A stretch of DNA of 64,000 nt from the NCBI RefSeq assembly GCF_954871325.1, contig NC_088779.1, positions 4,900,846 through 4,964,845 on the forward strand. The letters run 5' to 3'. The notes beneath the pieces were generated by a model, which ran no database searches, was not told the DNA's origin, and saw nothing but the letters and a program-made list of their open reading frames with translations. The stretch is from Gordionus sp. m RMFG-2023. Lineage: Eukaryota; Nematomorpha; Gordioida; Chordodea; Parachordodidae. The position numbers were made by a program, and so were the translations under genes. Shown here piece by piece: positions 33,201 through 44,000 of this stretch (the stretch's first letter is position 1; each line of letters opens with the position of its first letter).

Positions 33201-36200
33201 AAATTATGAAGTTTTTGTGATTATAATAATCATTTTATTTTTTATTCCAAAGTAAGAATCACATAATTAAACCAGGAGTCAGAAGTTCCCTTAAAGAGAG
33301 ATTTACTTAAATAAGACTAACCAACTACCAAATCTAAAATGATCTAGTAATTGTCGTATATCGTAATAAGCGAATCATCAAAGTGAGAGGGTTTGGAAAA
33401 GGATAGGTAGGGGAGGATGGGGTGATGTTCATTTATTTTAAAATAAATACTTTATAAGTATAAATAGTAGAGTACTTTTACGTGATATCATAGCAAAATT
33501 TATTTTCTGTAGGCCTGTCTGATCGCACCAAGACAACTATTTTAGAACCGAAGACCATGCAAAGCTCTGCGACTAAACAAAAAAAAATTTTTTTCAAAAT
33601 TTAAAGCAAAAAAATATTCATTACCCCCCCCCCCCCTTTAACCTTCTACGTTTATTATTTTAAAAAATGAAATAACTTTTCCATCTATTATATACATATT
33701 TAATATTAAATGTCTGCATCGGTTCACTACTGCCCGTTATGTTGCGCAAGTTGCCTGGCCCGTTAATTTTTTTAAAAAATTTTGACCGGTCCGGCTTGAA
33801 AAAGGAAAAAGTCAAATTCAGCCCCTGCTCATTAAATTTTTGTTTTGTACGTATTTTCTGACGATCACATTTTTAATGTCTATAACTAATTTTTCCCCAA
33901 TGTCAATTAAAGTTCCTATACCCCTCCCCCCTATGGCAATCTTTTTCTACGACAGCAATTCTTATAAATCAATTGGGTTTGAAATTTGTAATTGGAATCA
34001 TATCAGAAATAAATTTAGTAATTTAATAAGACAGTTCTTAAAATTTCAAAAAAACAAATTTATTTTTAAATAGCAAAAATCCGGGGCCTGGCATTAGACA
34101 TTTGCGAAACTGCGTAATTTTTTTCTATGTACAAACCTACTTTCATAATCTAAAGCGAATTCGCGACGAAGTATAGGAAATATGATTTATACTTAGTCCA
34201 ATGACACATAATAATAATACCTAGACTGACGATGCACTCTTTAAAAATGTACATCAATGAAAACAGCTGGGGACGCCATTTTGGTTACCCATATCATTAT
34301 TAAAAAAATTTTAAATGAGAGGCCAATTTATTCCTGTATCTGACGTAAACTTTATTAAAGAAATGCTTGATTGTCGAGATAATAAGGAAGCAAGTTATCA
34401 ATTTAATAGCAGTTTTTAACATGAGAATAATTATTATATTATGGGTTAACAAAATGGCGGGTCCAGCTGATCTGCATTCAACGACGATTTCAAGTGCATT
34501 ATTATGAATGCATCGTCAAGCCCCGAATTTGCGCTAAATGTGAATGCAGGGTAAGTTGTCAGGCCTGGCTCTTATTCTCATGCATGAATTGTCCGACCCG
34601 TTAAATATTTTGCCCTGACAGGCCCGTTTAAAAAAAATTTTTGCGAATTTAATATTTATCGTTTATTATTATATCATAATCATGTTTAAAAAAAATGGCG
34701 TAAATTAAGATTACATTTATATATGGTGTTATTAAAAAAAAAGGATTTATATTAAAAATAGATGGCGTTAGAGAATATTTTTTTCCCCATTTTCGTTATT
34801 TTCTCAAATTTTGAGAATAACTGCATCAAGTATTCAGCCCTTAATTATTAAGTTTTTTTCTCAGTCTTGAGCAAATAGGGGAGTTGTTGGTATGGATTTT
34901 AATTTTTTTGAATAATTTTATCTAAACCATGTGAAATTTGATTTATCATTAAATTCTTTTTGTATTACAAATTAGGTAAGTTAAATATTTTTAGATAGAA
35001 CAATATAAATAATTAAGCATCGAATTAAAAAAATATGAATTTCTTACTACTATTTTTTTAAATATAAAATAATGTGACAAATTCTTTTTTTTTTAAATAT
35101 AATATTTTTTTAAATCTACCCGTTTTCCCGATATCACCAAAGCCCATTAACCCAATAGTTAGATCTGACATAATTCTGTAACCCCATCCATTTTTGGACC
35201 TATTTTACCAACAAAGAATATTTTATTAAGTAAAATTTATCATAATAAAATTGGCCTAAACTGACAATATATTATTGATATGAGAAAACCATGTAAGTTT
35301 TTGATTTAACAAAATTATATCTTATATCATCTATGATTTTATATATATAAATAAATTTTTAACAATCAACATATTGTTTGATAAAAAAAATGTGTAAAAT
35401 ATAATCCAATTTTAAAAAAATTATTAAAATATATGAAATATTTAAAGATATAATTATTTTTGCTAAGGCAATTAATTAGAAGAAAATATTTAAATTTCAA
35501 AAATGGCCTTGAATAGTTAATTTTAAATAAATGAAAGTAAATAATTATAAAATGGTAAGTTAAGACTAATGAACAATTGTCAGAATTTTAGGAAACAAAT
35601 TTTAATAAGAATCAAAAGTACATCAACTAAATTTTAAGCTCTATAAGCATTTTATTATAATTTATAACAATAATAGCCTCTATATATGTGGATCTTATGA
35701 CATATATATTGCAGCTATATGCAGTACACTGTAGCAAATTAAAATTATGCTATCTAATCATTAATTTAAGATTTGATAGTGACAATTTTATAGTAAAAAA
35801 TAAAATGTTCATTCTAATGAGCTTATACTGGATACATCGAAGAACCTCGAAAATGGTATGACAGTGATTAATTTAAAAAATATGAAAATGAATTAAAATA
35901 TACAATCGATTAATATACCATTTATGTTGCAATTGGTTGTCATGCATTTTAAAATAGTGTCGTTCATTTCCAATAATTTGTGATATTACATATTCAGCCA
36001 TAATTTTTCCATAAATTCCAATCATACGTGTGAATATAAGATTTTTAGGGATCTTTATAAATAATATATGATATTATAAGATAGTAAATATTACTCTATC
36101 TCTATTAATATTATCAAAAAATCCATCTACCCCTATAAAATGAGTGTGAATTATATCTTTCTCAAATTTTAGTACCAGCTGATATACATTGTATCCATTT

Positions 36201-36469
36201 TAGTTTGGGCATAAAGGGTATCAAATGTGCAGCAATAGTGGGGTCTGCTACCATATACATATAATCTTTGATGATATCTATAGTTTCACCGTTTAATAAA
36301 GGCAATTTTCCTATTTTATTGTAATATTATCTAATAATTCATCAAAAAATAAAATACCTTCCAAAGGAATTGTATAAAAGTTAACTTGGGAAAATGTTCT
36401 TATTATATATTCGTTAGCACCTGGCACCCATACCGCAATAATGGCTTTCTGAACTGTATTCGAATTCAT
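27201..36469 (-). CDS. D-isomer-specific 2-hydroxyacid dehydrogenase (glyoxylate/hydroxypyruvate reductase-like), complete
   Basis: Eleven minus-strand exons: 36469-36358 (ATG), 36310-36176, 36132-36096, 36052-35919, 35199-35120, 33572-33482, 32578-32458, 30201-30134, 29098-29014, 28261-28217, 27287-27201 (stop). About 331 aa, the usual family size. It should interconvert a 2-keto acid and a D-2-hydroxy acid with a nicotinamide cofactor in the cytosol (no targeting peptide seen). Landmarks: KLKWIQCISAG; FTRMIGIYGKIMAEYVI; Rossmann loop GFGDIG (about 159-164); FLSHCDYIISILPSTPLTKG; INLGRGDIVSED with catalytic Arg about 246; ISGAILDVFEEEPLTP with Glu about 275; ITPHISA with His about 294; end LLGLVDFDKQY. 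Arg and Ser after VVLV rather than an acidic residue suggest NADP(H), an inference. Exon 3 is one base short of a continuous frame (see findings). Introns range from 43 nt to about 2.3 kb. Confidence 0.9.
27875..28066. mobile_element. Palindromic MITE family A, copy 3
   Basis: Begins GTGTTGTTAAACGGCTTG after TA (27873-27874), includes AACGGCTAACTCAATATTTTAGCC, and ends with GGCTCAAAACGAGCCGTT. The right terminal bases and TA are degraded. It lies in the last intron of the minus-strand dehydrogenase gene. Confidence 0.75.
29497..29586 (+). CDS. Candidate 3'-terminal exon of an unrecognised plus-strand gene
   Basis: After a good acceptor (CTACTAATTCTACAG) comes a 29-codon stretch, KIFTKEWPGNPILVFINDIEK then SIKELKGK and TAG, richer in GC than its surroundings. 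Its composition and acceptor look like a real exon, yet it sits inside an intron of the minus-strand dehydrogenase, and no preceding exon or known family was found. It could equally be a relic of a retrocopy. Confidence 0.25.
   Translation, partial: KIFTKEWPGNPILVFINDIEKSIKELKGK
29780..30010 (+). mobile_element. LINE 3'-end fragment (RTE-like C-terminal tail)
   Basis: Reads GGSRPRGRSKMTWFKVIEMD then MRKMNLNEY, a stop, and in the next frame DAQDRQKWKKKI. This is the RGRPKxRWxDxxxxDMxxxxLxxxDAQDRxxWRxxI tail found at the C-terminus of RTE/L1-type LINE proteins. One frame change and stops show it is dead. It is 5'-truncated, as is usual for LINE copies, and lies in an intron of the dehydrogenase gene. 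Confidence 0.75.
31069..31935. mobile_element. hAT-like element, family B copy 2, with a nested MITE
   Basis: Starts CAGAGACCTGCAGAGGTACC and ends GGTACCCGGGAGAGGTCTCTG, flanked by exact 8-bp repeats GGTTATGT (31061-31068 and 31936-31943). The interior is a run of GGCCCGGCCC-like units about 40-50 bp apart, separated by A/T tracts (31100-31270 and 31868-31915). No transposase. MITE family A copy 4 sits inside it at 31344-31527. The 8-bp duplication and CAGAG ends place it among non-autonomous hAT elements. Confidence 0.88.
31344..31527. mobile_element. Palindromic MITE family A, copy 4 (nested)
   Basis: TGTTGTTAAACGGTTCATTT to GAGCCGTTTAACAACAG, with TA on each side (31342-31343 and 31528-31529). 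Arms share AACGGCTAACTCAA and its complement. It is inserted within the hAT-like element 31069-31935, so it is the younger of the two. Confidence 0.85.
33573..35119. other. Intron 5 of the dehydrogenase gene
   Basis: This 1.5 kb intron has a C-run near 33623, GC-rich patches at about 33740-33800 and 34555-34625 like the interior of the hAT family B units, and an inverted repeat at about 34150-34545: AGCTGGGGACGCCATTTTGG near 34266 is answered by AAAATGGCGGGTCCAGCT near 34453, and TGACGATGCA near 34224 by TGCATCGTCA near 34510. Outer ends resemble the GCGAATTCGC family. The open frame at 33840-34073 is not supported as coding. Confidence 0.5.
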
Positions 36470-36608
36470 ATAAATTCAAAAATTTCGTTAAAAAAATTGG
36501 AAATTCAAAAAATGACCAATGAATCTACTAAAGAAATAGAAAAACTAACTAAATGACAGATGCCAACTTTTGACATCATAAAAATAATCTACATATAGAA
36601 CTTATAAG

Positions 36609-37383
36609 CAGTAGCATAGCTAGAATTTATCCATAGGGGGTGGGGAGGTTTAAAATATCTCTTTTCCCTTCGACCATCGGCCTGATCCATAAAAATATTA
36701 TATAATATTAATTTTTAAGTAATTATTTTTATATCATAGTTGGCTGAACAATTAAAAATACTTTCTAAAATTTTCCAATATATTGTACTTTATTAGTGTC
36801 TAACCACTAAAGGATAAATATAAAAGAAAAATAAATAATAACAAAATTTTGGCCAAATTTATGATTAATAAGTGACTGATTATTCTGAAATTTTATCAAA
36901 GTTTAGTGATAAATTGTAAATTAATTCAATCCATTCGGTGTGGAATGAGAAAAAAATTACCGCCCAAGACTCCCATTTTTTATGATCACTCAATATATCT
37001 TATTCTATGTTAAAAATAATTATTTTAATTAAATTTTTGTATATAACATCATGTTATTAATTTATAATTGTTTTTTAAAAAATATCTTTCTAGTATGCAG
37101 ATAATATTTTTTCTCCATCCTCGGGTCTACAATACCTGAAATATTTACAATATATCTTTATAGCCACACCCCTCCTTATTATTTAATATTTTGGTAAATA
37201 TAATTTTTAATTTAAACCATATGATTATTTAAATTGGAAATTATTATATGTTTTTTTATATATTTCATTTTCATATTTTACATATTATTTATTTCCATTT
37301 TATAAATAAAATTATTCCCAATAAAAAAGGGGGGGGGGGGGGGGGTTCAACCCCAAGTCCCCCTCCCCTTGACTACGTCACTG
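36609..37383. mobile_element. hAT-like MITE, family C copy 1 (CAGTRGC...GTCACTG)
   Basis: The left end CAGTAGCATAGCTAG and the right end GACTACGTCACTG are imperfect inverted repeats. The flanks CTTATAAG (36601-36608) and TTTATAAA (37384-37391) agree at 6 of 8 bases, consistent with an aged 8-bp duplication. The right part contains a run of about 18 G. Similar ends occur at 51572-52002. It lies about 140 bp upstream of the dehydrogenase start codon. Confidence 0.65.
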
Positions 37384-39119
37384 TTTATAAAGAATGAAAA
37401 ACAAGTCCAGACCATGCCTGTGCCCTCAAATTGGTTTAATTAAACTTTCCTTTAATATCTTATTAGATTTAAGACTAAATTTTTGGAAAATTATACCCTT
37501 TACTTTTGTTACATAGACATATCTTATTATATTATAAAATTTTAATCAAATATACAAGATTTAAACTATTTATAATGCTATTTATAAATATAAATTTTGG
37601 TCTAAATGGACTTTGTAATACTTTAAAAACAGTAAACAAACCGTAGCTTTCATGATATCCTCACACAAATTACAACATTTATTCCCTAAACCATATCATA
37701 TATAATTGTGAGGGGTTTACCTAATTTTAAGGAAAATAATAATGAAGCAAAATTACATTTTATTAGACGAAATTTGTAAATAAATTAGCTATGCACCCCC
37801 CCCCCTAAAAATGTATAGATTATTCATATTCGTTTCTTTTTATAAATGTACAAATATTTAATTATAATAAAATATTATTAAATTTTAAAAAATTAGAAAA
37901 TTAGAAAATAAGAAAATTTCTGTAAAAAACTCCTTAATTCCTATTTTCATTTGAAGGGATTAATTCTTACTTCTGATTAGACTTGCCATTCGTCCCGCTT
38001 TAAGTTGCACAGTTCCGCTAAATGAATTTCCGTCCCACAAATAAATAACACGAACATATGTCCCGCGAAAGTTCAGCAAAATGAATAAATTAAAAAATCC
38101 AGCTATAAATTCCGCTAAATTTATAAATCTTAAAATTTCATAAATCTCTAATTTATTCACAAAATTTAGTATAAAAAATATTAATAATAAAACAGCTATA
38201 AATTTTATCATGTGTTATCAAATTTCTTTATTTTAAGGCTAATTTTGAAATGGGATTTTTCCGTTGCGAGTGGATGCTAATATAAAAGTCATATTAATTG
38301 CACTAGAATATTGAAATTTTGAACATCTTATTTTACAAGAAGTTAAATAATATATATTAAATTTTGTTCTTTTAGGATTAATAGTAATGAACATTAAATC
38401 ATTTCAATATCGATAGTAATCATTTAAGACTTACACTAAGGAATTTAAACTTAAATTCAGCCACCTCACACACTTAAAGTAATTAAATTATGCTTAAGTT
38501 CTCGGCCCTTTTCTTTTCTTAACCTATGGACGTTTAAATGGCAGTTCTCGGACTGTTGTGCGTACAAGTACGTGCGGCTTGCCCACAAACGTGTAGAGGG
38601 CTACTAATTTTTAATTATTCATCCAACTTAATTTAATCCAGTTAGATGGAAATGACGAATACCTAGCGAAGCTCTGTTGAACCTTTAAAGGTAGAAGGCA
38701 TAAGTATTATAAATCATCTATCACATAATTTTGAAATGAATAACTTGAAAAATATTAAGATTGTATATTTATACCATGTAAACTCTACATCAAGTTGCGA
38801 AGAAAACGAAACCTATGTTTATGTTCATTTATATAATATAATTTCTTAAATTTATTTTAATAATATATATATTTTAATTTGCTATAATGAGTGTGTTCCT
38901 AAAAAACAAGTATAATTATGTTTTAAAGATTCAAGTTGAAGTTATTGTTTAAAAAATATAGATTCGCGGTATTCGTTTGTTATTTTAAATATTTTCCCCG
39001 ATAAAATTTTAAAAAAAGATATGTTGACTGGGAAAAATTGCCGTTAGTTGATATGACTATTGGCTGAAATATAAAATTATTGATATTTGAATATTTGTTA
39101 ATTTTTTTATTTTTCCCGG
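37384..39119. other. Intergenic AT-rich stretch
   Basis: No exon, RNA or complete mobile element was recognised. A C-run lies at about 37796-37805. The open frame at 37960-38211 (minus) is hydrophobic and of low complexity. A GC-richer patch at about 38540-38610 reads YTFVGKPHVLVRTTVRELPF on the minus strand and may belong to the adjacent reverse-transcriptase remnant. Confidence 0.45.
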
Positions 39120-41050
39120 TAGAGGGTTAGAATTAATTGAGGAAGGAAAGGAAGAACGCAGGTTGCGTCCCAAATAAGAGATTTGCCGTTGGACCAGGGG
39201 GTACAGGTTAAACCGTCGGGTCCGAGTCCATCCTGTAATGAATGATTAGTTTATTGGAGGATGTTGGGAATTTTTGCCTTATTAAATGCGTTATGGATGA
39301 TTTTGTTGATTCTTTATCGTTGGATTGTAATAATTGTATGTCGTTAATATCAATAGGATTATAGTTTGTAGGTTCTTTATTAGGGGTACAATAATAGATT
39401 TGTTGGATATTTCGGTTGGAAATGTAAAACCGTCTGAGGTAAGTTATTTCAACGTTCGATTGCGGTTAAAAGATCATGATTGGGTGTTATAAATGATGAG
39501 ATCGCTGAATTGAGGGATAGGCGATTTGAGAAAAATAAAGATACGGATAATAGTTCTAAAGGAATCATGTCGATACAATCTAGTTTAGCAGGTAATTGGT
39601 CAAGGTGCCAATAAAGTCCGCTAATTAGAGGATTCTTTCTACAAAGGTTTTTAAGCGAATATCATGTTGATTGAAAAATTTTGAGGCGGTAAATGAGGAG
39701 GATGAGTGGAAAAGATGCGAGATTTTAGATAGATAAAAACATTTTTTTTTAATAAATAAAAAAGTTGGTGTGAGGGAATTAGGTTAATAAATCAAGGTTT
39801 TGCATCTCAGAAAATATTTTAGCGATAATATTTTCCGATATATTATTATTTATTAATGGGGAGCCTAAGAGTTGGATATATTCTTTTTCAATAATAGTGT
39901 AATCTTTAAAAAAATCCGTGGGTATCTCCGGGTTGAGGAAACATGTTTCTGTTTTGGTTTTGTTTAATTGTTAACTGATGCATTTTATTTTGAGATGGCT
40001 AAGAGCATTGATTATCTGATGTGAATTACCGCATAGTGTGCCATGATCTAGGTACCACTAATTAAGGTCGAAATCTAATCTAAGTACTTTCATCATGTTG
40101 TGAATAACTAAGCAGAAGAGAATATGGCTGAGGGGGTCACCCTGTTGTATTCCCCATTCGGAAAAAAAAATGTTACCATTAAAAATGAGGGGAAAGCTAT
40201 TGTTATAGCAAATGTCTAAGGAGCACTAATATTAAGGGAAATTATCGTAAAAAGATTTGAGTGGCGAGGAACGTGAAATTGTATTGAAGGCATTCTTGAA
40301 ATCGATTTTGCATAACAAGGAGTGGATGTTGAAGGTAAATTCGTAGGCAATGAGAGACTTTATCTATTGCCTCCTTTAGTTCCTCATCCTAATTGGTATT
40401 TGATCAGAAGGGACTGAGAGTCGGATTTTATTTTTTTTATAATAATTTTGGCAGAGGTCTGAAAAGTGAACCGATTGCAATTTGGCGGATGCCTATAATA
40501 GGTTTTTCGAAAGTAATCAAGTTAGCACCAAACTGATGAACTAATGTAGGTATATCTTTAGTAGTCATATAATCAAGTAAGTGAGTTAAAAGGATTATGG
40601 AATTATGAGAATTTAGAAATGTTTGGAAGTAAGATGGTCTATAGCCAACCAGGTCTGCTGCTGAAAATTTATTAAATTTCTTATAGTTTCGCAAATATCT
40701 TGGTTTGTGATTATGAAAGGTGGGATATTGAACGGTGAGTTTGGTAAGCTTGTATAAGAGGTGCGTGAATAAAAGGATTTTAGGTTGTCAAGGGTGTCGT
40801 CTTTGGAGATAGTTTAGTTTGTGAGATATTAATTTTCGCGCGCCGAATAGGTCGTCTTTATTTATTTTTTGGGATATTTTATTGTAGGTTTTACTGAAAC
40901 TTGCATTATGATTAATGCGATTTTAATGTATTCTAATTGTGTTAAGTTTTCCAGATTTTTGAGTCTGTCTTTTATTAGGTTAGGTTGTGAGATAGTTTGT
41001 TGTCTTTTAGGATTGAGAGGCATTTGAAAAGGAATGTGAAGAGATTATTA
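39120..41050 (-). mobile_element. Degraded reverse-transcriptase element (broken)
   Basis: Minus-strand fragments keep recognisable reverse-transcriptase sequence: AADLVGYRPSYFQTFL and GANLITFEKPIIGIRQIAIG (40437-40694), a GDP-type block near 40140, a WYLDxGTLCGNSHQ-like block near 40060, IQLLGSPLINN near 39860 and a [10 protein letters not shown]...WDATCV tail near 39190. This tail and the IRPIAIG/YLDDG pattern match a distinctive group of reverse transcriptases seen in many invertebrate genomes; its class was not settled here. Many breaks; old and non-functional. Confidence 0.7.
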
Positions 41051-44000
41051 AATAGATCTGGTAATTAACACTAGATGGGATATGTTTTATTGTTGAGATT
41101 TTTTTGATAAAGATAAATCCTTCTAGAGATTTGTTATTTACCTATGTGTGTTTAGTATTAACTGGGGGTTCTATTAATTTTGTGCAAAGTCCTCATTAAT
41201 AAAAGATTTTCCTATATTTTATAGTTTAAAAGTAAAATATTAACTGAATATTTTATTTTATATGTTTGTACCTTATTTTACTATTTTTGGAATTACGATC
41301 TTCATTATATCACCTTGCTTTACCTATTTTCGGAAGTCCAATACATTTTATTTTCATATAATATATTTTATAATTTAAATCTTGTTGCAATCAAATTAAG
41401 AATTATTGATTGTCGATGTTTTCACAAATGTTAATTATATCCATTAATAACCATTTATTAATATTTGATTCATTAATTCGGATTACAAATTTTATAATGA
41501 TCCTGAATATGTAAAAATTTTAAAATCTTTTCCTTTATTGTCTTTCTTTCGCATAGTAAATAAAATGCATGGTCATCTACATGTCCATTTACATTTTCAT
41601 GAGTCTCAAGTAGTATGAAAAGTTGACTAGAAAGTCCTGTACTATTACCCTATTTTTCTATTAGATGAGGAATTTTTATAAATATCTTAGTTATCTACCT
41701 ACAAAATGTAAATAATGACTTCTAATCAGAATTAGCTCTATTCAATAATTTTCAAGAATTTATGATTGCGACATCAATAAAATGTATAAAAATGGGTAGC
41801 CACCATTTTTATTCTTATATATTTATTGTATTTGGTGACATTTATATATCTCCTAGATTGCCATTCTATGGGAATTATATGAATGCATCAGGTCAAATTA
41901 ATTTGAGGAATCTAACGAGAGAATCTTAAACATTCAGTATGTTGTAACAATCGCTATCATTTTGGCCCTTATCTCTTTCATCATAACTTTTGTGGACTAG
42001 GGGGTTGAAAACTTTTCCCTTATACTTCCAATTATGAAAAATCTAAGAAGTTTTAGATGAAATAAAATTTTACAGATGCATTAGAATAGGAGATATGATT
42101 ATTGCATTCCGTTTCATTTACTATGCCTTTCCCAACAAAACTGAAATAGGCACATCGTTTATTCCGTTTCATCATATTCTAGGGTCTTCCCAGAAAAGCT
42201 GAAATAGGTCTTTATCAACTATTAGTAGTCTATTCTCCATAATTGATTGTTGTATTTTTAATTCTTAATAATTTGTAGACAATTTTTCCTTTTATCGAGA
42301 TTTTATAAAGAATATTGGATATATTGAATTTCTATAGAAAAAATTTATCGAATATTAAAATCTATTTATAAATCTGAGAGTATAAAGTAACGGGCTAAGT
42401 TCATATAGAATTAAGGCATCTATATAAATATATTTGTATTAATTGCATTATAAATAAATTTATTCTCTGACAATGCATTTTTAAATATTTCAACAAAAAT
42501 AATACGGGGAAAAATTTTATCATATAGGCAACATTGACCATATTTATTTTTCTACAATAATGAAAATTTGTTATTTCTATTCAAGAATGTTATTATAATG
42601 CTTAATAAATGAACATATTTTAAAAACACATAACGCCCCCTTGCGAATTAATTTTAAGCATTTTAACTATTTTTATTACTAATTATTTTGTTTTAATTAT
42701 AACTTTATAAAAAATATGCTATATGATTTTCATTCTATAAATATATGTATTTTATTATAATTTAATAATGTGATTAATAATTATTTAATTAAATGTTTCA
42801 TATATACAGCATCAAAATTAAATATCTACTTAAACTATTATATAATAAAATAGAAATATAAGGCTTGAATATTTAATCTAAAATGGTTGTTATAATAAAT
42901 TGGTATTTTATTTGTATATATTCAAAAAGAAAAAAATACAAGCAATTTTTTAAAATGAAAATATATATTCTTTATATATATATAATTTGTTGCCTTGAGA
43001 TATACAAATAAATTTCACTGAACTTTAAATATAAATTATTTAAGTGTTTAAATATATAATAGTTTAACTGAACTTTAAATATAAATAAGTATTTAAATAT
43101 ATAATAGCGCACATGCAACATTATATATAATAATATCTCCACCATGATACTAGAGGGGTATTTTTGCACCAAGATTTGGTCGATATAATTGTAAAACCCT
43201 TCTTACTTAAAGTTTATTCTTTTTTTTCGTTTGGGTTTTACTTTTACTCTTTATTTTATTTGCTAATTTTTTCTTATATAGAAACAATATATTTTTTACC
43301 GTTTTATTTGTGAAGACAGATATAATAATATTTTTATAAACAAATTTATAACAAGAAAAAAAATTAATAATAATAAAAATACATCGTTTTCCAAGCTTTT
43401 ATATATTTATTTACAATCTTATTATTATTTATTTATGGTCGACATCACATGTCAATCTTCTTTATTTATTTATTTATTTACTTTTCATGTATTTAAAAAA
43501 ATAATCTCCGTTCGGTTTAAGTCGGGCTTAAGATTTTTCTAAAAAAATTTGGGCTGGGTCGAAGAGAATAGGGCTTAAATTTTTAAATAAGATATTATTC
43601 TATTTTGGAAATAAATTGATATATTTTAAAATTGTTGCAAAAAACGAGTCGCCAATATTTTTTGTTTGTAGTATCTTTTCTTTTTTACAATTAATATAAT
43701 ACGAAACTTTTCTATTATTAATTAAATTCGGGCCAGACAGGGCACTGATGGGCTTTTCGAAAGAAATAAAAAAAAATTTGTTCAGAATCAGGCCGACCTG
43801 GAAAGTTTTAAAAAAAAAATTTGTTAAAAAATTAAGCCAGATGCACTTCACTAATATCGATTTTTCAGAAATTATCTAAAATTTATTGGGTAGCTACTCC
43901 ACAGGCTAGAATTTAAAGTAAAAGTCAGACCTTTTAAATCAAAAATTGCTCACAATAAATTTAAAATGAGAGGTTCAGAATATCACCAAAGAGGATTCTG

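Noticed and set aside
38495-38530. TTCTCGGCCCTTTT, similar to the start of U2 snRNA
   Set aside because: The following bases do not continue as U2 (no GGCTAAGATCAAGTGTAGTA), so the match is chance.
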